Below are positions 15,586 through 22,866 of a DNA stretch of 37,418 nt, piece by piece (the first letter of the stretch is position 1; each line of letters opens with the position of its first letter). The position numbers and the translations under genes were made by a program. Source of the stretch: Saprospiraceae bacterium (GTDB taxonomy: Bacteria > Bacteroidota > Bacteroidia > Chitinophagales > Saprospiraceae). The stretch lies in NCBI GenBank assembly GCA_027488935.1, contig JAIYAP010000088.1, positions 1 to 37,418 of the forward strand, in the 5' to 3' direction. Below the pieces are notes generated by a model. That model did not search any database and was not told the DNA's origin. It was given only the letters and a program-made list of their open reading frames with translations.

Positions 15586-16458
15586 ATGAATTTGAGAAGT
15601 ATTCCTTGCCTTTTGGGCTTGAGTCTGGCGTTTCTAGCCTGTCATCCAGATTTTTATAAAGTATCCGATCGGACGCCAGAAGGTAGTTTTACCGAAAACT
15701 GTGAAGGTCCGAATGTGGACCGTCAAGGAAACCTGTTTGTGGTCAATTGGCAAAAAGATGGCACCATTGCGCGCATCCCACCCGGAAAACCGGCCGAATT
15801 ATTTGTGGAATTGCCCAAAGGCAGTACCGCCAACAGCATTCAATTCGATTCAAAAGGCGCCTTGTTGCTCGCTGATTTTACCGGACATAATGTGTTAAAG
15901 GTAGATCCGGCAACCAAAGCCGTCACCGTGCATTGCCATGATGCGCGATTTAACCAGCCCAACGATTTGTGTATCACTAAATCGGATGTATTGTACGCAT
16001 CCGACCCCAACTGGGCAAAAGGAACCGGTCAAATCTGGAAAATTACCTCGGATGGACAAGCGCAATTGCTCGCAAAAGACATGGGCACCACCAATGGCAT
16101 TACCTTAAGTCCTGATGAACGTTTCCTGTATGTGAATGAATCAATACAGCGCAATATTTGGGTTTTTGAGGTTACACCTACCGGATTAAGCAACAAACGT
16201 CTGTTTCATTCTTTTGAAAAAGACGGCCTTGACGGGATGAAATGCGATGTAAAAGGCAATCTATACGTGACACGCTGGGGCGCCGGGGAAATCGCCGTTT
16301 TTGCACCAAACGGCCAACTTTTGCGCACCATAACCACCCAAGGGAAAAAAGTAAGCAACCTGAATTTTGGCGGAAAAGATGGCAAAACTGTTTTTGTCAC
16401 CTTGCAAGACCGCAAATGTGTCGAAATGTTTCAAAATGAAATATCCGGCAAGCAGTAG
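15586..16458 (+). CDS. SMP-30/gluconolactonase-type beta-propeller lipoprotein
   Basis: A 290-residue lipoprotein with signal sequence and lipobox LAFLAC (Cys19). The rest is a beta-propeller of the SMP-30/LRE family: EGPNVDRQGNLFVVNW, NSIQFDSKGALLLADF, NQPNDLCITKSDVLYASDP, TNGITLSPDERFLYVNES, and DGLDGMKCDVKGNLYVTRWGAGEIAVF. The metal-binding set expected for lactonases is largely present (the EGP glutamate, N in QPND, N in TNGI and D in DGMK). It may hydrolyse a sugar lactone, which fits its place directly downstream of an alpha-galactosidase. The substrate is not determined. The stop lies 2 nt from the end of the opposing mannosyltransferase gene. Confidence 0.85.
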   Translation: MNLRSIPCLLGLSLAFLACHPDFYKVSDRTPEGSFTENCEGPNVDRQGNLFVVNWQKDGTIARIPPGKPAELFVELPKGSTANSIQFDSKGALLLADFTGHNVLKVDPATKAVTVHCHDARFNQPNDLCITKSDVLYASDPNWAKGTGQIWKITSDGQAQLLAKDMGTTNGITLSPDERFLYVNESIQRNIWVFEVTPTGLSNKRLFHSFEKDGLDGMKCDVKGNLYVTRWGAGEIAVFAPNGQLLRTITTQGKKVSNLNFGGKDGKTVFVTLQDRKCVEMFQNEISGKQ

Positions 16459-16460
16459 GG

Positions 16461-17915
16461 TTATTCAGGATACATTTCATAAATGCTCCAAATATGCGAG
16501 CGTTCCTGCCAATGGTTAAAATTTAAATATTGTACCCACATCGGCAAATATTGGTAAACAGGCACCAATTTTATCTTCGGGATAGTTTGATCCATTTTTA
16601 AGCGCCGGTACAAATACAAATTTCCGGGTTGTGCCAATGCCGACAGGGAATCAAGATCGTTCACTATTTGGACCTGGATATTGGGGTGGCAATATACATA
16701 GGATGCTACATCTACCCGTTTGTAAGGGCTTTCTGTGGCTGCATATAACACAATCGGTCCTTGATTTGCACGGTGGTATAAATAACTAAAATAAGGCATG
16801 AAACTTTGCATCGGCTGGGTGCAAAAATAGATCCACAACAGGGTGTTCATCCCGATGGAAACACCTGCCAGGTATCGTAGCATCCTGTGATTTCGCCATA
16901 GAAGCACCAAATCGCGCCATCCCACCACCGCAAAGAACAATACCACATACATCATGGGGAATAGAAACCGCAATTCCTTGTGTGCCACCACCGAATGGCC
17001 TAGAAAAAAGGGAACAAAGGCCCATGTAAACAAATGATGCGGTTTTTTATAAATGCCCCAGACCATCCCAATAATGATGAAAAAGCTAATCGGGGGCAAG
17101 AGTTTTACTACACCCGCGGGTAAATAAAACCACCAGGGCGCCACACCATATTCGGCCGCTTTTTCCTCTATGATGTTGCGGGTGAAATAGTTGTAAGGGG
17201 CACAAACCCATTCACCATAAAAATAAAAGTCGCTTAAAGTACCCAGGGCCAAACTGAATAGGCCACCGAAGATCAGCCAATACCAGTGGGTTCTGGCCGG
17301 CTTTTTTACCCTGATCAGCCAAGCGCCAACACCCAGCAAAGCAAAGGCCATTTGATACCGCAAACAAAACGAAAGGCCCAGTAATGCGCCAATGAGTGCC
17401 CATTCTCCGCGTTTTTGCGGCGTTTGCAACAACATCAGCGCTGCGCTTAACCAACAAATGGCCGACCAGTTTTCAGAAGAAAAACGCACACTGAGCATGG
17501 GCCCAAACCACAACAATAAACAACTCCAAAACAGCACTTTTTGCCATTTTTCTTCCAAATCCAGCGTCCGAGATAAGGCAAAATAAACCAGCAAACTCAA
17601 AATACCACTCCATACCCGCAGTAACAGAACCTGAAAAAACGGGTCGGTGAGGCCCACGGTATTTAAAATCTGCATCTCTAAGGCAGCCAGCAGGGGTTGT
17701 ATCGTCGGACGAATGCGGTCGCCAAACTCCCAGGCCATATCCGTGGTAGGGGTGCGTCCCAATTTCCAGTTGGCAAATTCAAGGATTTGAAAATGCTCGT
17801 CGGGATGGAAATAACCCGATGTAAACCAGGCAGTTGTGGCATAAATAACCGCTCCTGCCAGCAATATATGCCACCAGGACCAATTGAACAGCCACAAACA
17901 CCATTTTTTTAGCAC
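16461..17915 (-). CDS. GT22-like mannosyltransferase (Alg9/PIG-B type)
   Basis: A 484-residue polytopic membrane protein with a GTG start. Two hallmarks of glycosyltransferase family 22 are visible: the first luminal-loop motif GYFHPDEHFQ (His37-Pro-Asp-Glu) and the HKE-RF motif (His312-Lys-Glu-Leu-Arg-Phe). GT22 enzymes transfer mannose from a dolichol-phosphate-type donor in eukaryotes. Bacterial members presumably use polyprenyl-phosphate sugars on the periplasmic side. Around 9-11 hydrophobic segments are evident. It follows the FKBP gene by 6 nt and is the last gene of the aromatic operon, an unexpected companion. Wider GT-C or ArnT-like assignment is the alternative. The two motifs favour GT22. 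Confidence 0.8.
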   Translation of the reverse strand: MLKKWCLWLFNWSWWHILLAGAVIYATTAWFTSGYFHPDEHFQILEFANWKLGRTPTTDMAWEFGDRIRPTIQPLLAALEMQILNTVGLTDPFFQVLLLRVWSGILSLLVYFALSRTLDLEEKWQKVLFWSCLLLWFGPMLSVRFSSENWSAICWLSAALMLLQTPQKRGEWALIGALLGLSFCLRYQMAFALLGVGAWLIRVKKPARTHWYWLIFGGLFSLALGTLSDFYFYGEWVCAPYNYFTRNIIEEKAAEYGVAPWWFYLPAGVVKLLPPISFFIIIGMVWGIYKKPHHLFTWAFVPFFLGHSVVAHKELRFLFPMMYVVLFFAVVGWRDLVLLWRNHRMLRYLAGVSIGMNTLLWIYFCTQPMQSFMPYFSYLYHRANQGPIVLYAATESPYKRVDVASYVYCHPNIQVQIVNDLDSLSALAQPGNLYLYRRLKMDQTIPKIKLVPVYQYLPMWVQYLNFNHWQERSHIWSIYEMYPE

Positions 17916-17921
17916 CTGGTC

Positions 17922-18380
17922 TTAGAAATTGATCAGGTCTACGTCAAAAATCAATACAGAGTTGGCCGGAACGCCGTTGTAATCATTTGGTCCATAAGCC
18001 AGGCCGGATGGAATAAAGAACTGGCCTGAGCCACCTTTTTTCAATAAAGGAATCGCTTCCTGCCAACCCACGATCACTTCAGTGAGGAAAAATGAAACGG
18101 TTTGGGTGCCTTCAGTTTGGTCAAACACTTTGCCATCCAGGTAATAGCCTTTATATTTTACGTTTACCCTCGACGAAAGGGTAGGATTGCTGCCTGCACC
18201 TTCTTTCGTTATGATGTAGTGTAAGCCCGAAGCTGTTTTTTGAGCCGTCAGGCCTTTGTCAGTCAAATACTGTTCAATTTTTTTAATATCTTCGACCAGT
18301 TGTTCTTCCGGACTCAAAGATTTATCGCAAGAAAGGGCAAAAAGGCTAAGGCACAAAGCCAGGATTGTGAATAGACGCAT
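17922..18380 (-). CDS. FKBP-type peptidyl-prolyl cis-trans isomerase lipoprotein
   Basis: A 152-residue lipoprotein: signal sequence with lipobox FALSC (Cys18), a short helical linker, then one FKBP domain. Landmarks are TASGLHYIITKEGAG, VNVKYKGYYLDGKVFDQTEG, the VIVGWQEAIPLLKKGG core with the active-site tryptophan, IPSGLAYGPNDYNGVPANSVLIFDVDLINF. It would speed prolyl isomerisation of envelope proteins. The ATG at 18380 is chosen because it begins a proper signal peptide. The open frame extends 49 codons upstream into the DAHP synthase gene, but that part is charged and not a leader. It sits 46 nt downstream of the DAHP synthase gene and 6 nt before the GT22 gene. Confidence 0.9.
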   Translation of the reverse strand: MRLFTILALCLSLFALSCDKSLSPEEQLVEDIKKIEQYLTDKGLTAQKTASGLHYIITKEGAGSNPTLSSRVNVKYKGYYLDGKVFDQTEGTQTVSFFLTEVIVGWQEAIPLLKKGGSGQFFIPSGLAYGPNDYNGVPANSVLIFDVDLINF

Positions 18381-18426
18381 CTTTTTATTTTTTTTGAAGG
18401 TCAAAAGTACGGCATGATGTTCGGGA

Positions 18427-19521
18427 TTACACCTTTGCCGGATTGTTTTCTTCTTGCATGATTTTGGTTTGGTGGGCAATGCTTTCCTGATGGACGGCTG
18501 TGAGGAATTTTTCCACAAAAGGATCATTTAAACCGCGTTCCCTGCCTTGCTGGTAGGCCTTTTCCAAAATTTCATTCCAGCGGGCCGTTTGCAGGATGGC
18601 GATGTTGTTGCGTTTTTTATACCGACCAATATCTTCCGCTAGGCGCATGCGGCGTGCCAACAGGTTCATCATCTCCAGGTCTACCTCATCAATTTTATGC
18701 CGCAAGTTTTCAATATGTTCCAAAAAACTGACGTTATCGGTCGTTTCGCGGCGCAGGACCAGTCTTTGGCAAAGTTCATGGTACACCAAGGGCGTAATTT
18801 GTTGTTTGGCATCGCTCCAGGCAGCATCCGGTGTGTGATGTACCTCGGTCATCAGACCATCGTAGTTTAAGTCAAGCGCCTGTTGGGCAATTTCAAGTAA
18901 ATCTACCCGGTTGCCACAAATATGGCTGTTATCGCAAATCAGCGGAATTTCGGGCATTCTTCGGCGCAATTCGATGGGGATTTCCCAGTAAGGCGCATTC
19001 CGAAATTTACTTTTAGCATAAGTTGAAAATCCGCGGTGAATGGCCCCCAACTGGGTGATGCCTGCATTCCCAATCCGTTCGATGGCGCCAATCCACAAAT
19101 CAAGGTCGGGATTAACCGGATTTTTGACCAAAACAGGCACATTTACCCCTTTTAAAGCATCTGCAATTTCCTGCACGGAAAACGGATTGACGGTTGTTCG
19201 CGCGCCAATCCACAATACATCAATGCCAAATTTGAGTGCTTCATATACCTGGTTTGCATTGGCCACTTCAATAGTGGTGCGCAGGCCCGTTTCTTCCTTT
19301 ACCCGGCGCAACCAGGGCAGTGCTTGTGCACCATTCCCTTCGAATGCCCCTGGTCGGGTGCGCGGTTTCCATACACCTGCCCGGTACAAATCAATGGCTT
19401 GTCCGGGATGTTGGGTACTTAAATCTTTCAAATCATGGGCGATTTGGAGTACTTGCGTTTCTGTTTCAGCCGAACATGGGCCTGCGATCAGGAACGGGCG
19501 ATCATTGTGCTTTTGGAACAT
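18427..19521 (-). CDS. Bifunctional DAHP synthase / chorismate mutase
   Basis: A 364-residue fusion. Residues about 1-265 are a type I-beta (KdsA-like) 3-deoxy-7-phosphoheptulonate synthase: FLIAGPCSAE, YRAGVWKPRTRPGAFEG, DVLWIGARTTVNPFSVQEIADAL, PVLVKNPVNPDLDLWIGAIERI, IHRGFS, PLICDNSHICG and the metal-site GLMTEVHHTPDAAWSDAKQQ. Residues about 275-364 are an AroQ-type chorismate mutase (ENLRHKIDEVDLEMMNLLARRMRLAEDIGRYKK). It catalyses both the entry step of the shikimate pathway and the chorismate-to-prephenate branch. The start used is the ATG before FQKHNDRPFLIAGP. A start 19 codons upstream would add an Asn/Lys-rich tail. It lies 120 nt downstream of tyrA in the attenuator-led operon. Confidence 0.93.
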   Translation of the reverse strand: MFQKHNDRPFLIAGPCSAETETQVLQIAHDLKDLSTQHPGQAIDLYRAGVWKPRTRPGAFEGNGAQALPWLRRVKEETGLRTTIEVANANQVYEALKFGIDVLWIGARTTVNPFSVQEIADALKGVNVPVLVKNPVNPDLDLWIGAIERIGNAGITQLGAIHRGFSTYAKSKFRNAPYWEIPIELRRRMPEIPLICDNSHICGNRVDLLEIAQQALDLNYDGLMTEVHHTPDAAWSDAKQQITPLVYHELCQRLVLRRETTDNVSFLEHIENLRHKIDEVDLEMMNLLARRMRLAEDIGRYKKRNNIAILQTARWNEILEKAYQQGRERGLNDPFVEKFLTAVHQESIAHQTKIMQEENNPAKV

Positions 19522-19641
19522 GCTGTTGTCTTTTAGTATGTTTATGTTTTTATTGTTGTCTTTATTAATTGAAAACATTCTTTATTGTCAGTTCAAAGTG
19601 GTTATGAAAGCGGATGGCATTCAATCCATTTAAATCAGGGT

Positions 19642-20484
19642 TTATTGTAAGATGCGTTTAATTTCATTGGCCTGCTCCATTAGGGCATACAAGCCTTGCA
19701 AATCTTTGTTTTCCAACATATTGCGAAACTGAATGGTGTTTGCAATGAACGCGTCCAATACTTCCAGCACATGTTGGCTGTTTTGCTCAAAAATGGGCGT
19801 CCAGGTGGCAGGATTGCTTTTGGCCAAGCGCACGGTGCTGCTAAATCCGCCGCCCGCCAAATCAAAAATACGTTGCTCTTCTTTTTCCTTTTCCAAAACC
19901 GTAAGCGCTAAGGAGAAAGAAGCAATATGCGAAATATGGCTCACATACGCCACATGCAAATCGTGTGCATTGCTTTCCATAAAGGTCATGCGCATGCCCA
20001 GCGCCAGATAAGCGGCCGTTACCATTGCACAAGCTTCCGAACTACTTTGATCGGTATCACACAATACCACACATTTGCCTTGAAACAACCCGCTTAGTGC
20101 TGCTGCAGGACCGGAATATTCGGTCCCCGCCATCGGGTGGGTTGCGACAAATTGTTTTCTAAGTGGGTGGTTTTTAATGGATTGTACGACAGGGTGCTTC
20201 GTAGAACCTGCATCAAACACGACCTGATCTGGACGGATAAGGTCCAAAACGCGCGGCGCCAGTTGAACTAAATGATCTACCGGAGTGGCCAACAAAACCA
20301 GATGACTTTGTGCTAGGGCTGCTTCCAAGGGCAGGATTTTATCCACCAATCCAAGTGCCAATGCTTTTTCGGCATGCGTGCGGGAGGCTTCCACCCCGAT
20401 CAAACTGCTTGCAAACCCGCTTTCCCGCAAACCAATTGCAAAAGAGCCGCCCATTAATCCTAATCCTATAATACAAACGGTCAT
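19642..20484 (-). CDS. tyrA: Prephenate dehydrogenase
   Basis: A 280-residue NAD(P)-dependent enzyme converting prephenate to 4-hydroxyphenylpyruvate for tyrosine. The N-terminal Rossmann motif is GLGLMGGSFAIGL. HPMAGTEYSGPAAA contains the substrate-binding HPM(A/I)G motif, and HISHIASFSLAL carries the helical dimer domain. DLAGGGFSSTVRLAKSNPATW is characteristic of the family. No ACT domain is present, so feedback by tyrosine is not obvious in the enzyme. Its ATG overlaps the aminotransferase stop by 4 nt, showing translational coupling. Confidence 0.95.
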   Translation of the reverse strand: MTVCIIGLGLMGGSFAIGLRESGFASSLIGVEASRTHAEKALALGLVDKILPLEAALAQSHLVLLATPVDHLVQLAPRVLDLIRPDQVVFDAGSTKHPVVQSIKNHPLRKQFVATHPMAGTEYSGPAAALSGLFQGKCVVLCDTDQSSSEACAMVTAAYLALGMRMTFMESNAHDLHVAYVSHISHIASFSLALTVLEKEKEEQRIFDLAGGGFSSTVRLAKSNPATWTPIFEQNSQHVLEVLDAFIANTIQFRNMLENKDLQGLYALMEQANEIKRILQ

Positions 20485-21653
20485 ACTTTTATAGCGTTTA
20501 AAAATGATTGAATGCGTTGGGTGGCTTCGTCAAATATCGTACATTCCGAGCATAAGGCAATTCGAACATAATCTGCGCCGGCAGAACCAAAAATTCCGCC
20601 CGGGGTCACAAAAACATGTGCTTTTTCGAGCAAATCATCGCTCAAAGCATATCCATTTGGATAAGTGTCTGGAATTTTTGCCCACACAAACAAGCCTTGT
20701 TGGTCGCGCTGGTACGTACATCCCAGGGTGTTGAGCAATGCAAATGCGCGTTGTTGTCGGGCTTGGTACTGCGCATTGAGTCCTTCATACCAGGTATCCG
20801 GTAATTGCAGCGCAGCGACGGCGGCTTTTTGTAGCGGGTAAAACTGACCGGAATCCATGTTGCTTTTAAATCGAAGGATCGCTTGAAGGTAGGCTGGATG
20901 CCCTGCAACCATGCCCATCCGCCAGCCCGCCATGTTGTGCGATTTGCTCAAGGAATTAAATTCCAGGGCCCATTCAGATGCTCCCTCCGCAGCCAGGATG
21001 CTTATAGGCGCATCATTTAAAATAAAGCTGTACGGATTGTCATTGACGATTAAGATGTGATTTTCTCGTCCAAAATCGACTAAATCTTGAAAAAATGCCG
21101 CAGTTGCCCTGGCGCCAGTGGGCATGTGCGGGTAATTTACCCACATAATTTTTACCCGGCTCAAATCCTGGGTCGCCAGTGCTTTTAAATCGGGCAACCA
21201 ATGATTGCGCGCATCCAGATCATAATATATAGGTGTGGCACCTGCCAAAACGGTGGCAGCACGGTAAGTTGGATAACCGGGATTGGGCAATAAAGCAACA
21301 TCGCCAGCCTCCAAAAAACTCATCGCAAGGTGCAAAATGCCTTCTTTCGAGCCCATCAAGGGCAATATTTGGGTATTTGGATCCAGCGTCACCCCATACC
21401 AGCGCATATACCATTCGGCCCAGGCCTTGCGTAAATCTGGAATACCCGTGTACGACTGGTACGTATGCGCTAGCGGGTGCGCGAGGGCCGTTGTGAGCGC
21501 CGTTTCTACCTCGGCAGCAGGAGGTAAATCGGGGGAACCAATACCCAGGTTGATGACTGATTTGCCATCGGCCTGCATTTGCGCAATGGCGCGCAATTTT
21601 TGGGCAAAATAATATTCGGAAACGTGGGCTAAACGAGCGGCTGTTTGAATCAT
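20481..21653 (-). CDS. PLP-dependent aminotransferase (class I/II), aromatic operon
   Basis: A 390-residue fold-type I aminotransferase. Landmarks are SVINLGIGSPDLPP, YQSYTGIPDLRKAWAEWY, NPGYPTYRAATVLAGATPIYYDL, MWVNYPHMPTGA, NDNPYSFI, the PLP lysine Lys237 in SLSKSHNMAGWRMG, and the substrate-carboxylate Arg near the C-terminus (YVRIALCS). It overlaps both neighbours by 4 nt, pheA upstream and tyrA downstream. That context makes it the likely transaminase for phenylpyruvate and hydroxyphenylpyruvate, or for prephenate itself. The family also includes LL-diaminopimelate and aspartate aminotransferases, so specificity is inferred from position only. Confidence 0.9.
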   Translation of the reverse strand: MIQTAARLAHVSEYYFAQKLRAIAQMQADGKSVINLGIGSPDLPPAAEVETALTTALAHPLAHTYQSYTGIPDLRKAWAEWYMRWYGVTLDPNTQILPLMGSKEGILHLAMSFLEAGDVALLPNPGYPTYRAATVLAGATPIYYDLDARNHWLPDLKALATQDLSRVKIMWVNYPHMPTGARATAAFFQDLVDFGRENHILIVNDNPYSFILNDAPISILAAEGASEWALEFNSLSKSHNMAGWRMGMVAGHPAYLQAILRFKSNMDSGQFYPLQKAAVAALQLPDTWYEGLNAQYQARQQRAFALLNTLGCTYQRDQQGLFVWAKIPDTYPNGYALSDDLLEKAHVFVTPGGIFGSAGADYVRIALCSECTIFDEATQRIQSFLNAIKV

Positions 21654-22561
21654 CGTGTGGTGTTTAGCGTGTTTTTAGTATTTAAATGGTGGGTTTCCGG
21701 CATTTTGCCCGCTTCATACACCCCTAACACCTGAAGTTGTTGGGTGGTAGCGTCGAGCAATTGCAGCGTAGCGGGAATATGGGCAGGATTCGGATGGATA
21801 AAATCGATAAAAAACTGGTATTCCCAGGCTTTTCCGAGTTTGGGGGCCGATTGAATTTTGGTCAGGTTGGCGCCTTCTGCGGCCAGCATGGTTAAAATAC
21901 GGCTCAAACTGCCGCTTTGATGTGGAATGCCAAACTGGAGCGATACTTTATTTGCGCCGGACAAGGGCTGGGCATCTGTTGCCGGTTTGAGCACTAAAAA
22001 TCGGGTAAAATTGACGGGATCATCTTCAATACCCGGGACTAAAACGGCCAGCCCATACAGCTCTGCCGCTAAAGTACTTGCAATGGCCGCCCGATTGCGC
22101 AGGCCGTTTTTGGCAATTTCGGCGGCACTCATTGCTGTATCTTCTGATTCGACCAATTGAATTTCCGGAAACTGTTTCAAAAACAACTTGCATTGCGCCA
22201 GGGCCATCGGGTGGGAGTGCACCGATGCCAGGTCTTGTAGCGAGACACCCGGCAAGGCCAATAAATTTTGACGAATGGGGAGCAATACTTCCCCAACAAT
22301 GCGCAGTTGACTGCGTTGCAACAGGCTGTAATTGGGCAAGATAGAACCTGCTATGCTGTTTTCAATGGCCATCACCGCAGCGTCGGCATGGGCGGGCAAA
22401 CAAGCCAATTGCACGAGTTCTTCAAACGTTGTGGCAGGCACTAAGGTCGTATTTAAGCCAAAAAATTGCCGGGCCGCAACCGCGTGAAAGGCGCCAGGCA
22501 CGCCCTGAATCACTACCCGAGGGCTATTTTGTTTCGGTAAATCAAAATTCGTTGTGTTCAT
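21650..22561 (-). CDS. pheA: Prephenate dehydratase with ACT domain
   Basis: A 303-residue monofunctional prephenate dehydratase (prephenate to phenylpyruvate). Catalytic domain landmarks are QGVPGAFHAVAARQFFG, AVMAIENSIAGSILPNYSLL, SVHSHPMALAQCKLFL and FTRFLVL with the conserved Thr-Arg-Phe. The ACT domain follows (SLQFGIPHQSGSLSRILTMLAAEGANLTKIQSAPKLGKAWEYQFFIDF). The Phe-binding ESRP motif seen in many homologues reads QSAP here. The ATG at 22561 is chosen: the frame runs on upstream to a GTG at 22648, but that stretch passes straight through the terminator hairpin. It is the first structural gene of the operon and its stop overlaps the aminotransferase start. Confidence 0.94.
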   Translation of the reverse strand: MNTTNFDLPKQNSPRVVIQGVPGAFHAVAARQFFGLNTTLVPATTFEELVQLACLPAHADAAVMAIENSIAGSILPNYSLLQRSQLRIVGEVLLPIRQNLLALPGVSLQDLASVHSHPMALAQCKLFLKQFPEIQLVESEDTAMSAAEIAKNGLRNRAAIASTLAAELYGLAVLVPGIEDDPVNFTRFLVLKPATDAQPLSGANKVSLQFGIPHQSGSLSRILTMLAAEGANLTKIQSAPKLGKAWEYQFFIDFIHPNPAHIPATLQLLDATTQQLQVLGVYEAGKMPETHHLNTKNTLNTTR

Positions 22562-22582
22562 CTGTTCGGATTGGACCAAAAT

Positions 22583-22619
22583 AAAAAAGGAGCCCCTGAC
22601 GTGCAGGAACTCCTTTTTT
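22583..22619 (-). terminator. Attenuator terminator in the pheA leader
   Basis: On the minus strand, AAAAAAGGAGTTCCTG (22619-22604) pairs with CAGGGGCTCCTTTTTT (22598-22583) around the 5-nt loop CACGT. The result is an uninterrupted 16-bp stem with two U-G pairs, whose 3' arm ends in six U. It lies 21 nt before the pheA start codon and 25 nt after the leader-peptide stop. A terminator there only makes sense as a conditional one. Confidence 0.85.
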
Positions 22620-22654
22620 GTGTAAAATAAGTGCTTTTTTATCTTCACTTACAC
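22620..22654 (-). promoter_or_regulatory. Leader hairpin spanning the leader-peptide stop codon
   Basis: GTGTAA (22654-22649) pairs with TTACAC (22625-22620) and the inner GTG (22648-22646) pairs with CAC (22633-22631), leaving a bulge and an A-rich loop. A ribosome finishing the leader peptide (stop at 22647-22645) would sit on the 5' arm and melt this hairpin. That is the behaviour expected of a pause or protector hairpin in an attenuator. Confidence 0.55.
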
Positions 22655-22734
22655 CCAAAGGCTATTCCCGACCCTTTTCTAAAATAGAAAAAGTATCCAA
22701 AATAACCAAAGTAATAAGTGCAGTTCGAATTCAT
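22645..22734 (-). CDS. Phe/Tyr-rich leader peptide of the aromatic operon
   Basis: A 29-codon frame, ATG at 22734 to TGA at 22645. The peptide contains the run TYYFGYFGYFFYF at residues 6-18, so 10 of those 13 residues are Tyr or Phe. In total there are five Tyr codons (three TAT, two TAC) and six Phe codons (five TTT, one TTC) in 29. It ends KGSGIAFGCK. The frame begins 24 nt after a candidate promoter and ends just before a hairpin and a strong U-tailed terminator, followed by pheA. This matches the layout of pheA/trp-type attenuation: stalling on Phe or Tyr codons when charged tRNA is scarce should favour read-through. No such leader is known to me for this group. The peptide itself probably has no other function. 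Confidence 0.85.
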   Translation of the reverse strand: MNSNCTYYFGYFGYFFYFRKGSGIAFGCK

Positions 22735-22757
22735 TGTACTGTTGTACTGTTACGCTG

Positions 22758-22788
22758 CAAATGTGTAGGGTTTGTTTTTAAAAAACAA
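22758..22788 (-). promoter_or_regulatory. Candidate promoter of the aromatic amino acid operon
   Basis: On the minus strand, TTG (22788-22786) and CACATTTG (22765-22758) are separated by 20 nt, the spacing of Bacteroidota -33/-7 promoters. The -7 box differs from TAnnTTTG at its first base. Transcription would start about 10-15 nt before the leader-peptide ATG, giving a very short 5' end. Confidence 0.5.
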
Positions 22789-22866
22789 GCTTTTCATTAA
22801 AATTTTTCAAAGGAACATGAAAATGCTACTTTTGTCCATTCGTACACTCCCTAAAATGAGTTTGAT

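Noticed and set aside
18381-18527. Longer FKBP start
   Set aside because: It would overlap the DAHP synthase/chorismate mutase gene and hide the signal peptide and lipobox, which begin at 18380.
22562-22648. Longer N-terminus for PheA starting at a GTG
   Set aside because: The added stretch is encoded by the terminator hairpin, overlaps the leader-peptide stop, and does not resemble PheA N-termini. The ATG at 22561 is better.
22561-22788. Riboswitch or T-box upstream of pheA
   Set aside because: No T-box sequence or conserved riboswitch core is seen. The translated Tyr/Phe leader with terminator explains the region better.
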